This document shows, in pieces, positions 17,478 to 25,462 of a stretch of 64,000 bases of DNA. Position 1 is the stretch's first letter. Each line of letters opens with the position of its first letter. The DNA is taken from NCBI GenBank assembly GCA_012519055.1, contig JAAYQU010000013.1, forward strand, positions 17,969 through 81,968, given 5' to 3'. Origin of the DNA: Bacteroidales bacterium (GTDB lineage Bacteria > Bacteroidota > Bacteroidia > Bacteroidales > Salinivirgaceae). The notes beneath the pieces are model-generated. The model saw only the letters and a list, made by a program, of their open reading frames with translations, did not search any database and was not told where the DNA came from. A program made the translations under genes and the position numbers.

Positions 17478-18101
17478 TTATAGTTTCAGTTCAAACTTAT
17501 CATTATCGATAGATAAAAATCCGACTTCACGTAAGTATTGCTCACGTTGTCTATTTTTCCCTGCAATAATAATCTTAGAAAAACCTTTATCTTTAAAATA
17601 TTGCTTATTTAACACAAAAAGATGTTGTCCTACTTTAGTATCACGATACTGTGGAACAACAAAATCCAGCTTTATGTTTAGCCATTGGTTTTCGTCTCTC
17701 TTTCCAAGTATTATGGCTGCAATATTCATATTCCTAAGTATGGCAATACACGTGTCTAATGCATTTGTTTCGAACTCAAAATCAGGATAATAGTGTTTTA
17801 TCTCCTTCTTGTAATGCTTAACAAAGCTTTTTACATACTCACTATCGACAGGTAGTTGTATAATTTTGAGTTCTTTGTTTTGGTTTTTAAGTCTGTAAAC
17901 TTGATAAATATTAATAATGACTATCAATCCATTTAAAAATCCAACCGGGTAGGAACCAATAATAAATCCATACACTGAGAATAAAAATGCTCCTACCAAA
18001 TTTACAATTCTCAGCTTTACAAATGAACTCATCATCATACTGATAACCAGTATTACAGAAGCAGTGTATCCTATTAGTTCTATTAAGGTATTCGATTCCA
18101 T
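17478..18101 (-). CDS. YgjV-type membrane domain fused to a GNAT-like domain
   Basis: 207 residues. The N-terminal about 75 residues are three hydrophobic helices ('LIELIGYTASVILVISMMMSSFVKLRIVNLVGA', split by short loops) resembling the YgjV inner-membrane family. The soluble C-terminal half resembles GNAT acetyltransferases: 'LDFVVPQYRDTKVGQHLF' fits motif A (acetyl-CoA pyrophosphate loop, although the usual Q/RxxGxG/A is degenerate), and 'YLREVGFLSIDNDKFEL' fits the family's final strands. Substrate unknown. It is the last gene of the operon that begins at 22939, 18 bases after the DUF5714-like gene. Confidence 0.65.
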   Translation of the reverse strand: MESNTLIELIGYTASVILVISMMMSSFVKLRIVNLVGAFLFSVYGFIIGSYPVGFLNGLIVIINIYQVYRLKNQNKELKIIQLPVDSEYVKSFVKHYKKEIKHYYPDFEFETNALDTCIAILRNMNIAAIILGKRDENQWLNIKLDFVVPQYRDTKVGQHLFVLNKQYFKDKGFSKIIIAGKNRQREQYLREVGFLSIDNDKFELKL

Positions 18102-18119
18102 ATTATTTGTGTTTTTATG

Positions 18120-18839
18120 TTAATAAAAAAGGCAATTTTCTTTGGTACATTCTATATTTTCAGGAAAAAATGTACACTTTACACTATCGGGTAGTGGAAG
18201 CTTGATATCAAAATCGTCTGCTAAAAAATTCCTGATTTGCAGTATTCCAAAATATGTACTTCGTTTACAACACCTCGGACCTCCATACTTTGCTACATTA
18301 ATTAACGTACTGGCTGTAGCACTATTTATGTATGAATAGTTTTGTATATCTAACTCATTAACTTCTAGTATAATACTAAAAAACAAACCTACCCCTATTG
18401 CTCCTCCACATACTCCATGTGTTGCGCAAATGCCATCATGTATTTTCAATGCACGGTTTTTTGCATCATCGAGCATCTCATTTTTTAATTCAGACTGTTT
18501 TTTATAGTTCAAATATACGCTTAGCATAACGGCTGGTACTATTAAATGATGTTCGGGTCCGTGTGTTTTTACAATATTTGAACTCATTATTTTGTTTGCT
18601 AACTCTATTGGGTTAATTCCATCATAATTCAAACACTCGCTAATAATCATGTCATAAACATCACGTCTTGAGCATTCATCACAAACAAAGTGTCCATTTG
18701 TGCAGACTGTGTTTGTTCTCACTTCTATACCGCAATGATAACATCTCTTTGTAACCAGCACTTTTTTATATATCAAAGGCTCGCTACAGATAACACAGTT
18801 ACTATAAAGCATTAAATATTTCTTCGGAATTTGTGCCAC
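18120..18839 (-). CDS. Cysteine-rich DUF5714-like protein
   Basis: 239 residues. The N-terminus has metal-ligand-like pairs: C15/C18, C33/C36, C46 with H50, and C53/C56. The middle contains 'HGPEHHLIVPAVML' and 'HGVCGGAIGVGLFFSI', and the C-terminus has more Cys ('GPRCCKRST' and the final C-x5-C-type cluster). This combination fits the DUF5714 family, whose function I do not know; zinc or Fe-S binding is likely. The GTG start overlaps the last base of the SiaC-like gene's TAG (TAGTG), so translation is probably coupled. An ATG nine codons later is the alternative start. Confidence 0.6.
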   Translation of the reverse strand: MAQIPKKYLMLYSNCVICSEPLIYKKVLVTKRCYHCGIEVRTNTVCTNGHFVCDECSRRDVYDMIISECLNYDGINPIELANKIMSSNIVKTHGPEHHLIVPAVMLSVYLNYKKQSELKNEMLDDAKNRALKIHDGICATHGVCGGAIGVGLFFSIILEVNELDIQNYSYINSATASTLINVAKYGGPRCCKRSTYFGILQIRNFLADDFDIKLPLPDSVKCTFFPENIECTKENCLFY

Positions 18840-19213
18840 TAACTATCAACAAAAACGAACTCAAATGGTAATTTTACTAAATTTTGATACAACATGCCGT
18901 CTGAGTAAAGATCTTCATCATAATATTGCCATACTACTTTTATCGACTTGCCTGCAGCATAAAATTCGGCTAGTTTCCTAAAAACAATTAGTATGTAACG
19001 ACTTGAAGCTGAATTAAAATATTCTGTATTTATTATTAATCTCACAGGATGATCAATTGCTGGAAATACTTTTTCTATATATTCAAGAATGGGTTCAAAA
19101 AACGAATAGGGGTCTTCAGGAAACGAACGTCCTATAATCTCGTAGGTTTGTTTCCCCGGATCAAACACTACTCTAGGTGACGTATCAGTTTGTTCAATAA
19201 TTAAACTTTCCAT
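18839..19213 (-). CDS. siaC: SiaC-family (DUF1987) regulatory phosphoprotein
   Basis: 124 residues. 'GRSFPEDPYSFFEPILEYIE', 'LIINTEYFNSASSRYILIVFRKL' and 'VWQYYDEDLYSDGMLYQNL' match the DUF1987/SiaC family. The NSASSR segment holds the Ser/Thr that is phosphorylated in SiaC. In Pseudomonas, SiaC is phosphorylated by SiaB, dephosphorylated by the PP2C enzyme SiaA, and activates the diguanylate cyclase SiaD. No SiaB or SiaD is visible here, but a SpoIIE-domain sensor phosphatase is encoded at 12554-15904. It lies 4 bases after the PopT-like gene. Confidence 0.82.
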   Translation of the reverse strand: MESLIIEQTDTSPRVVFDPGKQTYEIIGRSFPEDPYSFFEPILEYIEKVFPAIDHPVRLIINTEYFNSASSRYILIVFRKLAEFYAAGKSIKVVWQYYDEDLYSDGMLYQNLVKLPFEFVFVDS

Positions 19214-19217
19214 GACA

Positions 19218-20159
19218 TTATTCTGATTTAGATTGCTTTTTTGATTTTGCAGCTATATATTCTATTACAACTATTGTTATTATGCCGAGTATCATTAATA
19301 GTACAGCCTGCCAAAGATGTGGATCTGTATTATTATATGTTCCATAAGTTTCAGGCATAACGTTTATAGTTTTTAGTGGTCGTGTTGCGCCATATTTGTC
19401 AATATATGTACTTACTACATTTTTCCAGGGCCATATTACGGCTAACGAACCTAATATAAAACCTGTCATCAAAGATATTGTTTGGTCTTTATATTTTTTA
19501 AATATCCAGCTAAGGAAATAACTGAAAGCTATAATTCCCAAAACAGCTCCAATAACTACTGGAATTAACACTGAAAAATCGAAGTTGCTGACAGAGTCTA
19601 TCATAATAAGCTGATAGTTACCCATTAACAAAAGAACAAATGAACCACTCAATCCTGGTAAAATCATGGCACAAGCAGCAATTGCTCCAGCAAAGAAATT
19701 ATAGGGTACTGTATTTGTCTCTTGTGCAGGGGTTAACATCGTAAATGCAAATGCAATAACAAAACCTATAATAAACACGGTTATAACGCTCCATGTCCAT
19801 TTAGAGATAGTTTTGCCAACGTAATAAACTGACGCTAGTATAAGTCCGAAGAAATATGCCCATACCATTACTTCATAATTCTCAAACAGATATTGTAGTA
19901 GCTTGGCAAAAGTAATAATACTAATACCTATTCCTAAAAAAACTGATAGTAAGAAGTATAAGTCAATATGTTTTGCAAATTCTTTAAATTTCCCTGTAAA
20001 AAACAATTTTATAGCCGTAAAATTAAAGGACTTTAATGCATTTACCAGGCGTTCAAATATTCCTGTTATAAATGCTATAGTACCCCCACTAACTCCTGGG
20101 ATTACGTTTGCAGCTCCCATTCCTATGCCTTTAATAAAGGCCAAAAAATATTCACGCAT
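19218..20159 (-). CDS. DUF368 / PopT-family polyprenyl-phosphate transporter
   Basis: 313 residues, about eight to ten hydrophobic helices. The N-terminal 'FIKGIGMGAANVIPGVSGGTIAFITGIFE' and the internal repeat 'IAACAMILPGLSGSFVLLLMGNY' are the paired PGxSGG/PGxSGS re-entrant motifs of DUF368. Family members (PopT) carry undecaprenyl phosphate back across the cytoplasmic membrane, recycling the lipid used for peptidoglycan and O-antigen. Only 11 bases separate it from the upstream threonine-synthase-like gene. Confidence 0.88.
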   Translation of the reverse strand: MREYFLAFIKGIGMGAANVIPGVSGGTIAFITGIFERLVNALKSFNFTAIKLFFTGKFKEFAKHIDLYFLLSVFLGIGISIITFAKLLQYLFENYEVMVWAYFFGLILASVYYVGKTISKWTWSVITVFIIGFVIAFAFTMLTPAQETNTVPYNFFAGAIAACAMILPGLSGSFVLLLMGNYQLIMIDSVSNFDFSVLIPVVIGAVLGIIAFSYFLSWIFKKYKDQTISLMTGFILGSLAVIWPWKNVVSTYIDKYGATRPLKTINVMPETYGTYNNTDPHLWQAVLLMILGIITIVVIEYIAAKSKKQSKSE

Positions 20160-20170
20160 ATAGGTTGTTT

Positions 20171-21523
20171 TTAGATGTTTTTAATTGCTATTTTGTCATA
20201 TTCATAAAATGGTTTCCAGAGCTGTGTTCTGTACGAATCACGACTAAAGCGTTCACATTCGTCAATAGAGCTGATGTGTTTTGTTGTGTAAATCAACTCT
20301 TCCATAAGCTCAGGGGCACGTCTAACTCCCTCTCCTATATTTATTAAGACCACATCACCATTCTTGATATTATTGTGATATAGTGCTTCAAAAAATCCGC
20401 CTACTCCGATACACGAAGCCGGTCCTATACGCACGTGAGTTTCATAAGCTATTAATCGTGCAACATCAATGATATTTTTTTCTGAAAACTCTAAAATATC
20501 GCCATTAGACTTGTGTACTAAGTTTGCAATAATAGGATATGTACCCGGATTTCCTGTTGCAAGGGTTGGTACAGCAGTTACGGGATTCTCAATAATTGGA
20601 TATTGTTGCAACCAACCTTGTGGAAACCCTTTTGATTTAGCTTCACGGTATCCAGCTGTCATTGGAGCGCATCGGTCTGGTTGAACCATAATAAAACGTG
20701 GCAAATCTCCTAATACACCCGTCTCTTTTAAATCGTGATATGCTTTATCAATTGCAATTGGTCCTGTGCCACCACTTAATGCCTGAACATATACTGTTGG
20801 CATCTTTTTCATCAGTCTTAACCATTCGAAAACCATTGTTTTCTTGGCTTCGACGCGCATTGGGTCAATATTCCCTCCTGAAATCAGAATTTTGTATTTT
20901 TCGTTAAATTGGGCTGCAACATTTTTAGCCATCGCATAATCGCCATTGACTCTATAAATACGTTGTGCATAGCTACTTACCTCTGCTTCATTAGCCACCA
21001 ACGCATCTTGAGGAATAAATACAGATAATGATATGCCAGCTTTTGCAAAATAATGAGCATAGGCGTTTGCAATATTTCCAGTACTTGCAATACAGTACTC
21101 CTTAATTCCGTTTTCTTTTAACACGCTCGCTGCAACTGATGCTGCAACATCTTTAAATGTTCCTGTTCCGTTATTCAGGTCGTTTCTATAAGCAAAAACC
21201 TCGATATCGATCCCATACTGTTTTTTTGCATAATCTGCTAAAAACTTCCACTCTTCAACGGGAATGGCTCCCTCTTCTGATGTTACTATGTTCTCTTTGT
21301 TATTAAGTGGTAAGAAGTCAAAATAACGCCAAAAGTCATTCTGTTTATATGTTTTATCTTCTATAAGAGCCTTTACATTGCTAATATTCTGTTTGTATTC
21401 AGTGAATACAAATTTATGTTTACACTTAGGACACATTTGGTTGTGGCTAAACCACTCTTTAAAATCTTTAATAATGTAGTTACATTTAAGGCATCTGAAG
21501 TGAAACTTGTTTGTTGGTGTCAT
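20171..21523 (-). CDS. Threonine synthase-like PLP enzyme with N-terminal zinc ribbon
   Basis: 450 residues. Four Cys (C11, C14, C31, C34) form a zinc ribbon. A fold-type II PLP core follows: K124 in GTGTFKD is the cofactor lysine, 'ASTGNIANAYAHYFAKAG' is the substrate-carboxylate loop, and 'GSGT'-like 'ALSGGTGPIA' binds phosphate. The arrangement fits threonine synthase (O-phosphohomoserine to threonine) or its relatives such as cysteate synthase. No hom or thrB genes are adjacent, so a specialised paralogue is possible. Located between the TPR gene (15 bases) and the PopT gene (11 bases). Confidence 0.78.
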   Translation of the reverse strand: MTPTNKFHFRCLKCNYIIKDFKEWFSHNQMCPKCKHKFVFTEYKQNISNVKALIEDKTYKQNDFWRYFDFLPLNNKENIVTSEEGAIPVEEWKFLADYAKKQYGIDIEVFAYRNDLNNGTGTFKDVAASVAASVLKENGIKEYCIASTGNIANAYAHYFAKAGISLSVFIPQDALVANEAEVSSYAQRIYRVNGDYAMAKNVAAQFNEKYKILISGGNIDPMRVEAKKTMVFEWLRLMKKMPTVYVQALSGGTGPIAIDKAYHDLKETGVLGDLPRFIMVQPDRCAPMTAGYREAKSKGFPQGWLQQYPIIENPVTAVPTLATGNPGTYPIIANLVHKSNGDILEFSEKNIIDVARLIAYETHVRIGPASCIGVGGFFEALYHNNIKNGDVVLINIGEGVRRAPELMEELIYTTKHISSIDECERFSRDSYRTQLWKPFYEYDKIAIKNI

Positions 21524-21538
21524 TTTATCTGTTTTTAT

Positions 21539-22939
21539 TTAATGTTTTATGATCTGCATAAAATTTTCAAGGTTCTTTATTTTGGGGTAAAATATAAAAA
21601 AATCTTCAAACGGTGCTTTTTTTGTTATTGCTATACGTAGCTCTTGTTCTGCTTCGTTAATTCGGTTTAGCTCTATCAAACAGGCAGTTTTAAACAAAAT
21701 ATATTCAGGTTTACCAGGATTCTTTTCTATTATTTTACAAATAACCTTGTAGGCTTTATCTATTCCCAGGAAATTGTAAGTGGTTTTAAAATAACAGTCC
21801 CATGCTTCATCATTTTTCGGATTACATAATGCTGCTTTCTCAAATGAACGAGCGGCACCAGAATAACGCCTAAGTTCTAACTGAACGTATCCTAAATAGA
21901 GCCATGCGTATTCTAAATCTTGATTCTTGTCAAGAGTTTTTTTAAGATATTTATAACTCTCCTTGTAATCCTTAAGTTTATAATAGGTTTTCCCTAATCC
22001 AAGCCAAGTCAAATATGGGTCAGAATTTGGGTCATAAGTCATTGATTTTTTGAAATTCTCAATTGCTCTGTCATATTCGCCCATTTCATAATAGCAACAG
22101 CCGTTATTATAATAGATATATTCGTCTTCAAAAAAATCGTCAGTGTACAGCTTATTTACCTCAAGCGATTTTTTATACTCTTTTTGTAAAAAATATAAGT
22201 TCGACAATCCGTAAAATGCAAAATAGTTACCTGGTTCTATTGCAAGCGCATTTTCGTAGGCATCAATAGCTTCGGGAATTTGGTTTAAAGATTGGGAAAC
22301 ATCCCCTTTAAGTTGCCAAAACAGAAAATCTAACGGGTCAATATCCAGTCCCAAATCAATCATCCATAGTGCTGACTCATATTCATCTACTTCATAATAA
22401 AGACTAGCCAGCTCAAAAATCACATCTAAGTTTTCTGTATCTATATCATACAGACGATTTAAATACTCTATTGATTGTTGTAACTCTTTCTCTTCACCAT
22501 AAAAGCGCGCTATAAATAGCAAAGTATCTTTTAAATCATCGCCGGTGGATTTGGATATTGCTCTCTCGAAAAACATTTTAGCCCTTTGATCTTGTCGGCA
22601 TTTATGATAATAGAAGCCCCAAGTCAAAATCAAGTCAATAGAGTCTTCATTGAGCGTTTGAGCAAACTTTAGGATTTTGAATGCTTTATTTAATTCATTT
22701 TTCTTTATGTGTACTTCTGCCTTCAATGTTATTATATCGACAGATAGTGGATGGAATTTTATTGCAATATCAACAGCTTTCTCTGCCGCATCAACCTTGT
22801 TTAAGCTTAAATAAGTGTCGATTATATCAATAAAGTCGTCAATATCAAAATACTCCTCCTTGTTTGATTTTAACATTTTTTCAAACCTAAACACGAGATT
22901 GATAGCTTTATCTTCCCAAAACCCAGGATCAAAATCCAT
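21539..22939 (-). CDS. Tetratricopeptide-repeat protein
   Basis: 466 residues with no signal peptide, so probably cytoplasmic. About ten TPRs run almost end to end from residue 40 ('DVIFELASLYYEVDEYESALWMIDLGLDIDP', 'YYNNGCCYYEMGEYDRAIENFKKSMTYDP', each split by the usual 34-residue period). It is the first gene of the six-gene minus-strand unit reaching to 17478. No catalytic motif is present. It is presumably a scaffold or adaptor. Confidence 0.85.
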   Translation of the reverse strand: MDFDPGFWEDKAINLVFRFEKMLKSNKEEYFDIDDFIDIIDTYLSLNKVDAAEKAVDIAIKFHPLSVDIITLKAEVHIKKNELNKAFKILKFAQTLNEDSIDLILTWGFYYHKCRQDQRAKMFFERAISKSTGDDLKDTLLFIARFYGEEKELQQSIEYLNRLYDIDTENLDVIFELASLYYEVDEYESALWMIDLGLDIDPLDFLFWQLKGDVSQSLNQIPEAIDAYENALAIEPGNYFAFYGLSNLYFLQKEYKKSLEVNKLYTDDFFEDEYIYYNNGCCYYEMGEYDRAIENFKKSMTYDPNSDPYLTWLGLGKTYYKLKDYKESYKYLKKTLDKNQDLEYAWLYLGYVQLELRRYSGAARSFEKAALCNPKNDEAWDCYFKTTYNFLGIDKAYKVICKIIEKNPGKPEYILFKTACLIELNRINEAEQELRIAITKKAPFEDFFIFYPKIKNLENFMQIIKH

Positions 22940-23121
22940 AGCGTGATAAATTAATTTACAAATATAATGCTTTTAACTAATTGTTAACATATAAATAACA
23001 TACAAACAAAAATAGTCTCACATTTATAGCATAACTAAAAAGTTGTATAAAACACCTGTGCTGTAATATGATGTCGTTAAATGTTAAATAACTCCTTTGT
23101 CACAAAAATGTTAAATAATTT

Positions 23122-23937
23122 TTATATATGATTGATGAGATTGTTCTTTAAAAATGCGTTTACAGCTTCGAAAAAATCATCAGGCTTTTCGGCATGTAGC
23201 CAATGTCCTGCACCCTCAATTGTGACAATTTTTGCTAACGGAAAATACCTACGGATAGCATCTTCTCCTTCGAATGTCACAAAACCACTGTTTGAGCCTT
23301 TCAGTATTAAAACTGGGAATAACGTCGCAGGCTCAAGGTTTTTTGAATCAAATCCGGATACGATATTTATCAAGGAACTTTGCAGAGTTTTAAGATTTAA
23401 ACGCCATTTGTAGCCTTCTTCAGTTTTGATCAGATTTTTAAGCAAAAAACGTGTTGTGCGAATATCTCCAACACTCCTATTTAATAAAACTTCCGCTTCT
23501 GTTCGATTTTTAATTTTGTCAACCTCTAATTTTAACATCGCTTTTATAATATCCGAATGATTATATATCCGTTTATCATACATTTTACTCTGATAATTTA
23601 CAGGAGCAATATCAACGATAATAAGAGACAATATTTTTCCAGGATTTTGCAAGGCAAATAACATTGCTGCCTTCCCTCCCATTGAATGACCCATTAATAT
23701 TGCCTTTTCAATGTTGTGGTTTTTTAGAAAGAGTGATATGTCTGAACATATATCTTCGTATGTATGTGTTTCGGAATGAGACGATAAACCGTGGTTTCTT
23801 ACATCAACCAAATATACTTTGTATCGGTTTTGCATTCTTTTAGCAAAGGGCAACCAATTATCAGACATTCCATACAAGCCATGTATAACGACGATAGGTT
23901 TCCCTTGACCAAAAACTTTATAAGCCATCTCAATCAT
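23122..23937 (-). CDS. Alpha/beta hydrolase (YbfF-like esterase)
   Basis: 271 residues. The oxyanion-hole HGLYG is at 19-23, the nucleophile elbow GHSMGG has Ser85, and the catalytic His is in 'GAGHWLHAEKPDDF' near the C-terminus. 'DVRNHGLS' and 'AVNAFL' agree with the YbfF acyl esterase/bromoperoxidase-like group. Cytoplasmic, with no signal peptide. It starts 6 bases after pdxJ, so the pair forms an operon. Physiological substrate unknown. Confidence 0.83.
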   Translation of the reverse strand: MIEMAYKVFGQGKPIVVIHGLYGMSDNWLPFAKRMQNRYKVYLVDVRNHGLSSHSETHTYEDICSDISLFLKNHNIEKAILMGHSMGGKAAMLFALQNPGKILSLIIVDIAPVNYQSKMYDKRIYNHSDIIKAMLKLEVDKIKNRTEAEVLLNRSVGDIRTTRFLLKNLIKTEEGYKWRLNLKTLQSSLINIVSGFDSKNLEPATLFPVLILKGSNSGFVTFEGEDAIRRYFPLAKIVTIEGAGHWLHAEKPDDFFEAVNAFLKNNLINHI

Positions 23938-23943
23938 AAAATC

Positions 23944-24660
23944 TTATATAGATAGTTGTTTCAAGTACATTTGAATGGTATTTTCCAAACCATAGTAGAG
24001 CGCGTCTGATATAAGCGCATGCCCGATTGAAACCTCTGAAACACCTTCTACGTTTTGTACAAAATATTTTAGGTTTTCAAGATTCAAATCATGACCGGCA
24101 TTTACTTCCAGCCCTTCATTTAGAGCAATTTGGGCGGCCTCAGCAAATAGCAACACCGCTTTTTCTCTATTAGTTGGATATAACGCAGCATACGGTTCTG
24201 TATATAGTTCAATACGATCGGTTCCTGTTTTTTTTGCACCGACAATGTTTTTCTTATTGGTATCAACGAAAATACTCGTACGTATTCCGCTCGATTTTAA
24301 CTCTTTAATCACTTCTTGCAAAAAAATTAAATTTTTCACAGTGTCCCACCCTGCATTGGAAGTTATAGCGTCGGGTGGATCTGGCACCAGCGTTACCTGA
24401 TTTGGTTTAACCTCTTTTACTAACGACAAAAACTCCGCAGATGGATATCCCTCGATATTAAATTCTGTTGTAATAATGGGTTTTATATCACGTACATCGC
24501 TGTACCTAATATGTCGCCCATCAGGTCGAGGATGCACAGTAATCCCCTGTGCCCCAAACTTTTGACAATTAATAGCAGCTTCTAATACATTAGGAATATC
24601 ACCTCCTCGAGCATTACGAATTGTAGCAATTTTATTGATATTTACACTTAATCTTGTCAT
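23944..24660 (-). CDS. pdxJ: Pyridoxine 5'-phosphate synthase
   Basis: 238 residues. '[17 protein letters not shown]', '[13 protein letters not shown]', '[17 protein letters not shown]', 'VDTNKKNI', 'ELYTEPYA', '[14 protein letters not shown]' and '[17 protein letters not shown]' are the conserved blocks of PdxJ. It condenses 1-deoxyxylulose 5-phosphate with 3-amino-2-oxopropyl phosphate to make pyridoxine 5'-phosphate, marking the DXP-dependent vitamin B6 route. Divergent from the CBS/NadK block, with a 106-base shared promoter region. Confidence 0.96.
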   Translation of the reverse strand: MTRLSVNINKIATIRNARGGDIPNVLEAAINCQKFGAQGITVHPRPDGRHIRYSDVRDIKPIITTEFNIEGYPSAEFLSLVKEVKPNQVTLVPDPPDAITSNAGWDTVKNLIFLQEVIKELKSSGIRTSIFVDTNKKNIVGAKKTGTDRIELYTEPYAALYPTNREKAVLLFAEAAQIALNEGLEVNAGHDLNLENLKYFVQNVEGVSEVSIGHALISDALYYGLENTIQMYLKQLSI

Positions 24661-24766
24661 ATTACGTTTAAGTTTATTATGGATTTGTTATTTTTGTAGA
24701 GTACATTTGCATTTATAATAAATTTTCAGATTGCAAATTTAATCTTTTATCGATTTAATCGAAACT

Positions 24767-25432
24767 ATGTTAGCACATGAAATGATGTCTGATGTTGTTC
24801 CATCACTAAAACCAAGTGATAGCGCAAATCGTTCACTCAACTGGATGAACGTTTTTAAGCTTTCTCATTTGCCTGTTGTAAATGAAGGAGTGTTTCTTGG
24901 ACTACTTTCCGATGAAATTATATACGACACAGGAATTTATGAAGAACCCATCGAAAAAATCAGCGATCGTTTTACAAACATTTCAGTATCAAAATACACT
25001 CATGTTTTTGAAATAATAGATATTTGTAGCAAATACTCACTAACTGCCATTCCAGTTGTTGGTGATGACAATGAATATTTAGGTATTATTGTTTTATCTA
25101 AGCTTATTGAAAATATTTCTAAAATAATAAACGCACATGTTAGTGGTGGAATAATTGTTGTTGAAGTTCATGTTAACGACTATTCTCTAAGTCAAATAGC
25201 TCAGATAGTTGAGGGGAATGATGCTAAAATACTTTCAATGTATGTTGTTTCGCAACCTGATTCTATGCGACTTTCAATTACAATAAAACTAAACACTTCA
25301 GAACTTACCTCAATTATCAGAACTTTTGAAAGATACGAGTATGACATTAAGGCAACGTTTGAAGAAAAAGACACAATGAAAGAGATAATAAAAGAACGTT
25401 ATAACTCCTTGATGAGTTACTTGAACATTTAA
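24767..25432 (+). CDS. CBS-domain pair protein with C-terminal ACT-like region
   Basis: 221 residues. Two CBS repeats are visible: 'FKLSHLPVVNEGVFLGLLSDE' (about 30-50) and 'YSLTAIPVVGDDNEYLGIIVLSKLI' (about 85-110). The C-terminal part ('GGIIVVEVHVNDYSLSQIAQIVE...' and beta-alpha pattern) looks like an ACT fold. CBS pairs bind adenosine nucleotides and act as energy sensors. It is first in the plus-strand block leading to nadK and bamA. A TATTTTTG box at 24689-24696 could be its -7 element. Confidence 0.82.
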   Translation: MLAHEMMSDVVPSLKPSDSANRSLNWMNVFKLSHLPVVNEGVFLGLLSDEIIYDTGIYEEPIEKISDRFTNISVSKYTHVFEIIDICSKYSLTAIPVVGDDNEYLGIIVLSKLIENISKIINAHVSGGIIVVEVHVNDYSLSQIAQIVEGNDAKILSMYVVSQPDSMRLSITIKLNTSELTSIIRTFERYEYDIKATFEEKDTMKEIIKERYNSLMSYLNI

Positions 25433-25462
25433 TCTTGGCTTGGCCTAAATAGCTTTGAACCA

